NCBI GenBank assembly: GCA_021325635.1
Contig: JAJPGV010000023.1
Location: forward strand, 1 to 64,000
Length of the DNA stretch: 64,000 nt
Direction of reading: 5' to 3'
Origin: Chloroflexota bacterium
Lineage (GTDB): Bacteria > Chloroflexota > JAJPGV01
The notes under the pieces are model-generated. The model was not told the origin of the DNA and searched no databases. It saw nothing but the letters and a program-made list of their open reading frames with translations. Both the position numbers and the translations under genes were made by a program. This document shows positions 42,031 to 49,442 of this stretch, one piece after another (within the stretch, counting starts at the first letter, position 1; each line of letters starts with the position of its first letter).

Positions 42031-44403
42031 ATGTCAGCCTCCGCGGTGCCCGCTCCGTCCGGCACGTCCGCCGGCGCTGAGACGGCGGAGACCCGCTCCT
42101 GGCCGCGATCGGCGGCGCTGTATGGCTCGCTGGTGATGGTGCTCGCCGTGGCGGCGTACACCCGTTTGTGGCGGCTCGACCTGATCGAGTTCAAAGCTGA
42201 CGAGGCGCAGACGGCAGCCCTGGCGCTGGACGTCCTGGCCGGGAAATGGCCGGTGGCGAGCATTGCCACGTCCGTCGGTCCTTTCAACCCACCGCTGGTG
42301 GTCTACCTCTTCGCGCTTGGCGCGCTGGTTTCCCGCAACCCGCTGTGGATGGGCGCCGTGCAAGGCCTCCTGGGCGTGCTGGCGGTGCTGGTGGTGTTCC
42401 TGTCGGGCCGGCGTTTCTTCAATGCGCGCACGGGGCTGGTGGCGGCGCTGTGCTTCGCCGCGGACGCCTATGCCGCCGTGTTCGCCCGCAAGATGGGCGG
42501 GACGTTTCTCGAGCCCTTCTTCGCGGCGCTGCTGCTTGCGTTCCTGCTGGCCGCGGTCACCGCCAGCCCGAAGACGCGTCTGAACTGGGCCTGGGGGGCG
42601 GCCATCTTCGCCTGGGCGCTGCTGCTCCAGCTGCACTACGGTGCGTTGCTGCTCGGCCCCGTGCTCGGAGTCCTGTTCGCCGGCAGTCTGATCCGCGCCG
42701 GCCGAGATGCCATCGCCTGGCTGAGGCTCATCGTGCCCGCGCTGCTGGGCTCGGCCGCCGGCGCGCTGCTGTTCGCCCCGTACGTGGCCTACGAGCTGCG
42801 GCAGCAGCCCGACTTTGTGGCCAAGCTCCTGGCGGCTGCCGCCGGCCCGTCCCACTGGGATTGGGGGCCCTTCCGGTTCGCCTGGACGCTGGTCAGCTCG
42901 CCGGCCTATGGCGACGTCACGGGCCCTTCGTCCGCGCTGTTCAACTCCGAGAGCAGCGCCGGCTGGGTCACGCCGGCCATTGGTGTGGCTGCCGTGACCG
43001 GACTGCTGCTCGCCTCGAGACGCTGGCGCGATCCGCGCTGCGCGGCGCTGGCGGTATTCGTGCTGGCGCCCTTGATCCTGATCATCCGGCACGCGGTGGA
43101 CCTGCAGATCCACTACTTCCTGTTCCTCGAGCCGGCGCTGTTCCTCCTGGCAGGCCTTGCCTGCGACTGGGTCATGCGGCTGAACGGCCCGGTTCGGGCT
43201 GCGGTGGGAGTCCTTCTGGCGGTCCTGCTCGCGGTCCAGGTCCTGGCCTTCAATCACTTCACCGAGTTCCTGGGCAGCCATTCGCTCATCGACAGCTATG
43301 GCGCGCCGCTGGGCTATCAAGTGCGGCTCTACGAGCGCGCCGCCGAGCTGTCGTCAGGGCGGGCCGTGCTGGCTGCCGTCGCCGGCCGCGATCAGACAGA
43401 AGCGGCCCGCTATCTCCTGGCCGACGTGCCCACTATCCCGGTCGATGCCACCGCCGGCTTGCTGCTGCCGGCCGTCGGGGCCGTGTACACCAGCCTGGAC
43501 AGCTCGACGCCCGACGGAAGGCTGCTGTCCGGCACGCTGGCGCCGCTGTACGCCGAGCCGCTGCCGGGGGATGTGATGGCGGGCGTCTACCTGCTGCCTC
43601 CGGATGCGCCGTCGCTGATTGCCGGCGGCCGTGCCATGGATTCCGGCCGCGCTGCCACCTGGCGCAACGGTATGCGTCTGGAAGGGGTGCAGGCCCCCGC
43701 TGAGCTGCCTGGCGTCCTGGCCGCGCTATGGGGAGTAACGCAGCCGGTTGATGGCAGCACGGTGTTCTTCAATCAACTCCGCGACGCTGACGGCAAGCCC
43801 TGGTTCGATCGCGACTCCAGGCCGGCCGACGCGGCGCGCTGGGCGCCTGGAGACAGCATACTGGTCCTGGTGCCGGCCGAGCTGCCCGCGGTCGCCCCGC
43901 GCCAGGCGTATGACTGGCTCCTCGGCATGTACCAGGATGGGGGACGAAGGATAGCCATGGCCGCGGGGGCGTCGGAGCTCGATGTTGCGCGGCTCCGAGG
44001 AGGCACCGCCGCGGCCGCTGGCGGACTGCCGGCCGGCGCGCGACTTCCCGAGCCGCTCCCGACGCCAGCCGTGTTCGGCGGCAGCGTCCGTCTGGATGCT
44101 GCCGCGGTCGATGCCGCGGGCGTGAGCTTGCGCTGGACTGCCCTCCGGCCTCCGAATCGTGACTTCACGGTGTTCGTCCATGCGCTGGATGGGCGCGGCG
44201 TGGTCGTGGGCCAAAACGACAGCCAACCGAGGGGAGGTCGTTACCCGACGTCCCTATGGGCTGCCGGCGAGTCGGTGACCGATCGCGTGGCTCTGGCTGT
44301 GCCCCCTGGCGCGGAGATAGAGGTTGGTCTGTACGAGCTGAGCAGCGGAGCGCGGCTGCGCCTGCCCGACGGCAGCGACCGCGTGCTGCTGCCGGGGCCC
44401 TGA
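42031..44403 (+). CDS. GT-C (GT39/ArnT-like) membrane glycosyltransferase
   Basis: This 790-residue polytopic protein has a short cytoplasmic tail and a first helix, then a periplasmic-loop FKADEAQTAALALDVL with the acidic pair typical of polyprenyl-phosphate-sugar-dependent transferases. About ten further helices run to about residue 430. The C-terminal third is a soluble, probably extracytoplasmic domain with beta-strand character. It probably glycosylates an envelope molecule. A TAGACT -10-like hexamer lies 12 nt before the ATG. Confidence 0.78.
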   Translation: MSASAVPAPSGTSAGAETAETRSWPRSAALYGSLVMVLAVAAYTRLWRLDLIEFKADEAQTAALALDVLAGKWPVASIATSVGPFNPPLVVYLFALGALVSRNPLWMGAVQGLLGVLAVLVVFLSGRRFFNARTGLVAALCFAADAYAAVFARKMGGTFLEPFFAALLLAFLLAAVTASPKTRLNWAWGAAIFAWALLLQLHYGALLLGPVLGVLFAGSLIRAGRDAIAWLRLIVPALLGSAAGALLFAPYVAYELRQQPDFVAKLLAAAAGPSHWDWGPFRFAWTLVSSPAYGDVTGPSSALFNSESSAGWVTPAIGVAAVTGLLLASRRWRDPRCAALAVFVLAPLILIIRHAVDLQIHYFLFLEPALFLLAGLACDWVMRLNGPVRAAVGVLLAVLLAVQVLAFNHFTEFLGSHSLIDSYGAPLGYQVRLYERAAELSSGRAVLAAVAGRDQTEAARYLLADVPTIPVDATAGLLLPAVGAVYTSLDSSTPDGRLLSGTLAPLYAEPLPGDVMAGVYLLPPDAPSLIAGGRAMDSGRAATWRNGMRLEGVQAPAELPGVLAALWGVTQPVDGSTVFFNQLRDADGKPWFDRDSRPADAARWAPGDSILVLVPAELPAVAPRQAYDWLLGMYQDGGRRIAMAAGASELDVARLRGGTAAAAGGLPAGARLPEPLPTPAVFGGSVRLDAAAVDAAGVSLRWTALRPPNRDFTVFVHALDGRGVVVGQNDSQPRGGRYPTSLWAAGESVTDRVALAVPPGAEIEVGLYELSSGARLRLPDGSDRVLLPGP

Positions 44404-44470
44404 GGCGGCTCGGACGTCTACGCCGTGGCTGCTAGATAGCTAATTTAAAAGCCAGCTCCGCACGTCGCGT

Positions 44471-45568
44471 TTAGGCCGCGGCGCGATAGATAGCCAGCAG
44501 GTCGTCGAGGGGATAGCGTGAGCCGCTGATCGGTTCCGCCGCGGCCCGGATTTGCTCGGGCGTGAGGTTGTAGGCCGAGAGGTGCTGGGGCAGCCCGAGG
44601 CGGCCGACCAGCTCGTACACCGCGTCGGCCGCGGCCGACGCCAGCTCTTCGGCATCCGCTCCCGGCCGCGCGACTCCCATGGCAGGTGCCATCAGGGCCA
44701 TCCTGCTCGCTTGCGACCGAGCGCGATAGCGCATGACGTGGGGCAGCAGCAGGCACGAGGTGACACCGTGGGGAATGCCGAAGGGCGAGCCGATCTGCTT
44801 GCCCAGCACGTGGCTGAGGCCTCCGGCCGCCCGCGGGAGGCTGTAGGAGAACCAGGCGGCGACCTGGTTGTCGCCGCGAATGGCGGCGGAGGCGGGCTCA
44901 GCTTTCGCCGCGGGCAGCGAGATGAACAGCCGGCGGATGCTCTCCAACGCCAGCGTGTCGGGATAAGGGTGATCCCCTGATTCGAGGATCGTCTCCACGG
45001 CGTGATCGAGCGACCGGATCCCGGTCGACAGCCACAGATCGAGCGGCGTATGCAGCGCCAACTCGGCATCGTAGAAGACCACACTTGGCGTGAGCCGCGA
45101 ATCCCGAAGGCCGCCCTTCTGGCCGCGCGAATCCGTCATCCCAGCCGTCGGTGCAAGCTCGGCGGTCGACAGCGTGGTCGGGATGGCGGCGTGCGGTAGG
45201 CGTCCTTCCCCGTTCGACTTCTCGCCCAGTCGCAAGGCCACGATTTTCGCGGCATCGATCGGGCTCCCGCCACCGGCGCTGACGATGCCGTCGGGATCGG
45301 CCGCCTTTGCCGTTCGGATCGCGTCTTCCACGTCTATCTCCGGCGCGTGCTGGCCGATGGCCCCGGAGATGCCTGCAAGCTCCCGGCCGGCGGCGTCCCT
45401 AATGCGCTGCAGCAGGCCGGCATTGGCCACGACGGAGCGCGTGCTCACGAGGTACGGACGCTTGACCCCCAGGCTGTCCAGCTCTTCCGACAGGTGCTCC
45501 AGAGATCCTGGGCCCCAGTAGATGGTGGTGGGGTTTGCATAGTGAAAAACACCGCTCATGCGCTCCAT
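44471..45568 (-). CDS. Iron-containing alcohol dehydrogenase family protein
   Basis: This group III (iron-type) dehydrogenase or maleylacetate-reductase-like protein has 365 residues. The nucleotide site is SAGGGSPIDAAKIVAL. The likely metal ligands lie in LDHAVE, LSHVLGKQ and GIPHGVT. The start is ATG 45568 or the second Met (MSGVFHY). Its substrate is unknown. It could serve aromatic or aldehyde metabolism with the nearby PaaX-type regulator and aldehyde dehydrogenase, but no operon links them. Confidence 0.83.
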   Translation of the reverse strand: MERMSGVFHYANPTTIYWGPGSLEHLSEELDSLGVKRPYLVSTRSVVANAGLLQRIRDAAGRELAGISGAIGQHAPEIDVEDAIRTAKAADPDGIVSAGGGSPIDAAKIVALRLGEKSNGEGRLPHAAIPTTLSTAELAPTAGMTDSRGQKGGLRDSRLTPSVVFYDAELALHTPLDLWLSTGIRSLDHAVETILESGDHPYPDTLALESIRRLFISLPAAKAEPASAAIRGDNQVAAWFSYSLPRAAGGLSHVLGKQIGSPFGIPHGVTSCLLLPHVMRYRARSQASRMALMAPAMGVARPGADAEELASAAADAVYELVGRLGLPQHLSAYNLTPEQIRAAAEPISGSRYPLDDLLAIYRAAA

Positions 45569-45664
45569 CGTAACGAGCCTGCCTCGGGGCGGTACATCCG
45601 AAGCCGGGTAAGCGCGTCAACGGGGAACGGGCGGCGCGAGGCCTCTCGCTGCACGTGGCTTGGT

Positions 45665-45695
45665 CGCCCTACGGGGCCGGTGCCCGTATAGGGCG
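45665..45695. terminator. Imperfect hairpin downstream of the second response regulator
   Basis: CGCCCTACGGG (45665-45675) pairs with CCCGTATAGGGCG (45683-45695), leaving a 2-nt bulge and a 7-nt loop. It lies just after the response-regulator stop on the minus strand. There is no U-tract, so terminator function is uncertain. Confidence 0.35.
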
Positions 45696-45702
45696 GCCCG
45701 CT

Positions 45703-46128
45703 CTAGGCCATGGTGAGCTGGCTAGCGGTGAAAGGGTGCTCTGGCCAAGGTCGCAGCAGCATGCCAATAGCGTTCAGCAGCACGTTCAGCTCGAACGGCT
45801 TCTTCAGATGATTCTGAACGCCAAGCTGAACGGCCTGTGCGAGCATGCTGTCCGCCGCGGACATGGCGATCACCGGAATGGTCGCGCCGGGCCCCTGCTT
45901 GCGGAGCTCTTGCAGGAACGTGCAGCCGTCCATGCCGGGCATCATCATGTCCAGCACGATGAGATCGGGCTGTCGCCGTGCCATATGGCGAAGCGCCTCG
46001 TGGCCGTCGCCCGCGTCGTCGGTGTCATAGCCCTCCTCCTGGAGAACCTGCACGAGCAGTTGGCGGATGGCGGAATGGTCGTCTACGACCAAGATACGTG
46101 GCTTCTGTCGATTGATGGTTGGCTGCAT
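45703..46128 (-). CDS. Single-domain response regulator
   Basis: This 141-residue receiver protein has ILVVDDHS, the phospho-acceptor in LIVLDMMMPGMDG, Ser in VIAMSAAD and Lys in HLKKPFE. A short tail follows with no output domain. No kinase gene is adjacent. A 20-bp inverted repeat lies 7 nt before the ATG. Confidence 0.87.
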   Translation of the reverse strand: MQPTINRQKPRILVVDDHSAIRQLLVQVLQEEGYDTDDAGDGHEALRHMARRQPDLIVLDMMMPGMDGCTFLQELRKQGPGATIPVIAMSAADSMLAQAVQLGVQNHLKKPFELNVLLNAIGMLLRPWPEHPFTASQLTMA

Positions 46129-46134
46129 CTCGAT

Positions 46135-46154
46135 CCATTCAACGACCGGAATGG
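46135..46154. promoter_or_regulatory. Inverted repeat before the response-regulator start
   Basis: CCATTC (46135-46140) and GAATGG (46149-46154) are perfect complements around an 8-nt centre, immediately upstream of the start codon at 46128. It could be an operator or a small leader hairpin. Confidence 0.3.
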
Positions 46155-46235
46155 TTCAAAACTGAAACGGGCGGGACTTTGAGGCTGAGTGCTTTCGGCA
46201 ACGGCTCCATCCCCCGGACGGGCTACTCGGAGATC

Positions 46236-47048
46236 CTATGCGGCCGATGCCACCCGGTCGAAGTGCCGGTTGGCGGCTGCGGCCAGCCGGTCGTGGAGGT
46301 CGGCGAACAGCGTCGCGGCGCGGAAGCCTTCCCAGCCTTCGGGCAGCAACTCCAGCGGCAGGCCCGGGTCTCGAAAGGGGAAGCGGCGATAGCTGTTGAG
46401 CAGCCGGCAGCGGACCACAAAGCACTCTTTGTCGCTCAGGCCGCGGATATCGCCGCAATAGGCATCAAAGGTGCGGACGAAGCTCGCGTAGCCCTCATTC
46501 AGCGCCGCCAGGTCCCAGCAGTGCGCAGCGAGCGCACGATCGTCGCCCGGCAGCACGTGCTCACCTCGGAAGAGAGTCACGTTTTCCGCCAGGCCATAGC
46601 GCTCGGCCAGTTCGCCAATCTCGCGGCGGTGATCCCGCGGCGATACGAACAGGCCGCTGCCCAAGCCGCCGAAGCCCAACCAGCCAAGCTCGGTACGGAA
46701 GCGATCGCGCAGCTCGCGCCGGGACTCCGGTATGGTGTAGGTTACGAGCGCCCAGCGGCCATCCCAATCATGCTTGGGGCCATGCATGATGCGCTCGCGT
46801 CCCCGATCGATCAGCTCGCGGCCGGCATCGGTGAGACCGTAGTAGCTGCGTGCTCCTACCCGCCGAACGGCGAACCAGCCATCGCGCTGCAGCCGTAGCA
46901 GCGCTGAGCGGATGGCCCGCTCGCTGATGTCGAAGTCGGCCGCCAGAACGATAAGACTGCCGGTCCACAGCTCACGCGAGCGGTACTCGACGTAGTCCCC
47001 AAATAGATCGAAGAGCCAGGCGCGAGGCTTGACAGCAGGCATGGACAT
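46236..47048 (-). CDS. PaaX-family transcriptional regulator
   Basis: PaaX-type repressors bind DNA through an N-terminal winged helix and respond to CoA thioesters such as phenylacetyl-CoA. The 270 residues open with AWLFDLFGDYV, then the helix-turn-helix in ISERAIRSALLRLQRDGW, and continue with the PaaX core (WALVTYTIPESRRELRDRF, LGFGGLGSGLFVSP). ATG 47048 and ATG 47042 are both possible. No phenylacetate genes are in the window. It is divergent from a 61-residue protein gene, and a palindrome covers its own promoter. Confidence 0.85.
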   Translation of the reverse strand: MSMPAVKPRAWLFDLFGDYVEYRSRELWTGSLIVLAADFDISERAIRSALLRLQRDGWFAVRRVGARSYYGLTDAGRELIDRGRERIMHGPKHDWDGRWALVTYTIPESRRELRDRFRTELGWLGFGGLGSGLFVSPRDHRREIGELAERYGLAENVTLFRGEHVLPGDDRALAAHCWDLAALNEGYASFVRTFDAYCGDIRGLSDKECFVVRCRLLNSYRRFPFRDPGLPLELLPEGWEGFRAATLFADLHDRLAAAANRHFDRVASAA

Positions 47049-47050
47049 AG

Positions 47051-47063
47051 ATATGCTGCATAT
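47051..47063. promoter_or_regulatory. Palindromic operator candidate at the paaX-like promoter
   Basis: ATATGCTGCATAT is a perfect 13-bp palindrome. It overlaps the predicted -10 box and transcription start of the PaaX-type gene and lies about 95 bp upstream of the divergent 61-residue gene. Its place suits autorepression. Confidence 0.5.
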
Positions 47064-47088
47064 TAGCAACGACCGTCGAAAATGTGAA
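47060..47088 (-). promoter_or_regulatory. Promoter of the PaaX-type gene
   Basis: On the minus strand TTCACA (47083-47088) and TAATAT (47060-47065) are separated by exactly 17 nt. The predicted start near 47053 leaves only about 5 nt before ATG 47048, so the mRNA is nearly leaderless. Confidence 0.55.
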
Positions 47089-47155
47089 GCGTCGGCGCCC
47101 GGTTCGCTGGGCCGGTCGAGGTTGCGTAACAACAGCTGGTTCAGGAGAAGCAGGC

Positions 47156-47341
47156 ATGGCAGAGACCCAAGTCGATCTGGTGGAGCTCGACAAGCACTTG
47201 AGTGACGTCGTGAAGTCGGTGCAGGCGGGCGTCACCTGGGGCATGTCTCATCGAGACGATCCCGAAGCCTTGAAGAAGGCGCTGGCCGACTGCAAGGAAG
47301 TCATCGACGAGGTGATGGACGCGTCTGTCCTCTCCTGGTAG
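47156..47341 (+). CDS. Small hypothetical acidic protein (61 aa)
   Basis: This 61-residue protein has an AGGAGA Shine-Dalgarno 7 nt before ATG 47156. It is acidic and predicted helical, with DLVELDKHLSDVVKSV, a WGMSHRDDPEALKKAL centre and a C-terminal SVLSW. No domain is recognised. It is divergent from the PaaX-type regulator and ends just before a strong hairpin, so it is a complete monocistronic unit. Confidence 0.65.
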   Translation: MAETQVDLVELDKHLSDVVKSVQAGVTWGMSHRDDPEALKKALADCKEVIDEVMDASVLSW

Positions 47342-47364
47342 TCCTGCCGTCCGGTACGGAACGT

Positions 47365-47396
47365 AAAAAGGCCGCTCGCCAATTGGCGAGCGGCCT
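47365..47396. terminator. Bidirectional Rho-independent terminator
   Basis: AGGCCGCTCGCC (47369-47380) and GGCGAGCGGCCT (47385-47396) form a perfect 12-bp stem with loop AATT. The AAAAA just upstream gives a U-tract on the minus strand, so termination of the zinc-ribbon gene should be strong. The plus-strand tail TCCTGTT is weaker. Confidence 0.8.
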
Positions 47397-47418
47397 TCCT
47401 GTTAGGACTGAAACTGAG

Positions 47419-47745
47419 CTAGCGCCAGCTGGTGGAGCGGCTCGAGAGGCGCTCGCGCGTGTAGCAGTCGCTGCAGTAGACCGGCCGGCCCTCGGTCGGC
47501 TTGAACGGAACCTGCGCCGGCTTGCCGCAGCTGCTGCAGGTCACATCCACCATCTCGCGCCGCCCGGCGGAAGCACCACCAGGCCGGTCGCCACCACGCG
47601 CGCGTCGCGCGGATCGGCACTCGGGACAGCGGGATGGGTCGTTCTGGAAGCCCCTCTCCGCGAAGAACTGCTGTTCGCTCACGGTGAAGGTAAAGGGTTG
47701 GCCGCAGTCGCGGCAGGTTAGGGTTTTGTCGGCGAAGCTTATCAA
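47419..47745 (-). CDS. Double zinc-ribbon protein
   Basis: This 108-residue protein has two CxxC-CxxC zinc ribbons. The first is CRDCG with CPECR, and the second is CSSCG with CSDCY. The linker between them is Arg/Gly-rich. Similar small proteins are common in environmental bacteria; their role is not known to me, and nucleic-acid binding is plausible. The start is TTG 47745 (MISFADKTLTC). A strong terminator follows. Confidence 0.8.
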   Translation of the reverse strand: MISFADKTLTCRDCGQPFTFTVSEQQFFAERGFQNDPSRCPECRSARRARGGDRPGGASAGRREMVDVTCSSCGKPAQVPFKPTEGRPVYCSDCYTRERLSSRSTSWR

Positions 47746-47892
47746 GAAAGCTGGCCCTCCATATTGGGAAGAATTAGGTACGTCTTAGGGCCAGCGTAGG
47801 GAAGCGAGGACCTAGGGCGGATACCGGGCCGAAGTCTACCACAGCAAATCAGGCGGCAGGCGTCGGAAATGCGAGTGTGATAGGAGCGAGCA

Positions 47893-49353
47893 ATGGCCGT
47901 AAATGTCGAGCGCATTGGGCTGATCGTGGGCGGCACGCAGGTGCCCGCCAAGAGCGGAGCCACGTTCGAAAGCATCGATCCGTCGAGCGGAAAACCGCTG
48001 GCCGTCGTGTCGCAGGCGCAGGCGGAGGACGTGGACGCCGCCGACGCCGTCGCCAGAGAGACCTTCGAATCCGGACGCTGGTCCAGGCTGAAGCCGGTCG
48101 AGCGCGCCCGCCTGCTCTGGAAGACGGCTGAGCTCATCCGGCGCGACGCGGACGATCTGGCGCGCACGGAGAGCCGCGACAACGGCAAGCCGCTGCGCCA
48201 GGCGCGCACGGACGTTGAGGTGGCGGCCCGCTACTTCGAGTTTTACGCCGGAGTGGCCGACAAGCTGATGGGCAGCACCATTCCACTCGGGCCTGGCCTG
48301 CTGGATTACACCGTGAAGGAGCCGTTCGGCGTTTCGGGCCACATCGTGCCCTGGAACTACCCAATCCAGATTGGCGCCCGCGGCGCCGCCCCCGCGCTGG
48401 CCGCGGGCTGCTGTGTGGTCATGAAGCCTTCGTCCGAAGCGCCGCTGACCGCCCTGCGGCTGGCTCAGCTGGCGATCGAAGCGGGTCTGCCGGCGGGCGT
48501 GCTCAACGTCGTGCCGGGCCGCGGTGCGGAGGCCGGCGAGCGGCTGGCTTCGCACCCAGGGGTCGATCAGCTCACCTTCACGGGCTCAGTCGAGACCGGT
48601 ATACGCGTGATGAAGCTAGCCGCCGATCACGTCTGCCCGGTGGTCATGGAGCTGGGCGGCAAATCACCCAACGTAGTCTTTGCCGACGCCAACCTGGACA
48701 TCACTATCCCAGGCGTGGCCAACGCCATCTTCCAGAATGCCGGCCAGACCTGCTCGGCCGGCTCCCGGCTGCTGGTGGAAGCCGGAGCGCACGACAAGGT
48801 GATGCAGCTCCTTACGGACACCGCCCGTGGCATGCGTCTGGGCCCGGGTGTCGAGGACCCGGACATGGGGCCGGTGATCTCCAAGACGCAGTTCGACAAG
48901 GTCCTGGATTACGTCGAAACAGGCCGCCGGGAAGGCGCGCGCCTGGCGGCTGGCGGTGGGCGCCCGCCCGACGAGCGGCTGCGCGAGGGATACTTCGTGG
49001 AGCCCACGCTGCTCGACGGTGTGCGTCCCGGGATGAGAGTGCACCAGGAGGAGATCTTCGGGCCTGTGCTGGCAATCAGCTCGTTCACGGACGTCGACGA
49101 AGCCGCCGAGCTGGCCAACCGGACCGATTATGGTCTGCTGGCAGGCGTCTGGACGCGGGACGTGAACAAGGCGCTCTACCTGGCCGACAGGATCAAATCC
49201 GGCCAGGTCTATGTGAATACGTATGGCGCGGGCGGCGGCGTGGAGCTGCCGTTTGGCGGCTACAAGAAGAGCGGCTTCGGCCGGGAGAAGGGCCTGGAGG
49301 CGCTGAACAGCTACCTGCAGACAAAGAACGTGTGCGTGAAATTCTCCGCCTAA
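47893..49353 (+). CDS. NAD(P)-dependent aldehyde dehydrogenase
   Basis: This ALDH-superfamily enzyme (486 residues, about family size) has IVPWNYP, the cofactor segment VVMKPSSEAPLTA, FTGSVETG, Glu in MELGGKSPN and the catalytic Cys in NAGQTCSAGSR. It is of the betaine-aldehyde or general aliphatic type; the substrate cannot be told. GGAG lies just before the ATG. It has no cotranscribed neighbour. Confidence 0.9.
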   Translation: MAVNVERIGLIVGGTQVPAKSGATFESIDPSSGKPLAVVSQAQAEDVDAADAVARETFESGRWSRLKPVERARLLWKTAELIRRDADDLARTESRDNGKPLRQARTDVEVAARYFEFYAGVADKLMGSTIPLGPGLLDYTVKEPFGVSGHIVPWNYPIQIGARGAAPALAAGCCVVMKPSSEAPLTALRLAQLAIEAGLPAGVLNVVPGRGAEAGERLASHPGVDQLTFTGSVETGIRVMKLAADHVCPVVMELGGKSPNVVFADANLDITIPGVANAIFQNAGQTCSAGSRLLVEAGAHDKVMQLLTDTARGMRLGPGVEDPDMGPVISKTQFDKVLDYVETGRREGARLAAGGGRPPDERLREGYFVEPTLLDGVRPGMRVHQEEIFGPVLAISSFTDVDEAAELANRTDYGLLAGVWTRDVNKALYLADRIKSGQVYVNTYGAGGGVELPFGGYKKSGFGREKGLEALNSYLQTKNVCVKFSA

Positions 49354-49442
49354 GGGGAGAACTCAGGGCCGGGGGTCAGGGCCAGAGGGACCGGGTGAAA
49401 TCGAGGCCGGTGGCGTACGGAACTCCGGTTGGTGGGGACCGG

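Noticed and set aside
49354-49442. GGGTCAGGG-like runs in short gaps (also near 3528-3552) as a dispersed repeat
   Set aside because: The similarity is short and could be G-rich low complexity; two loose matches are not enough to call a repeat family.
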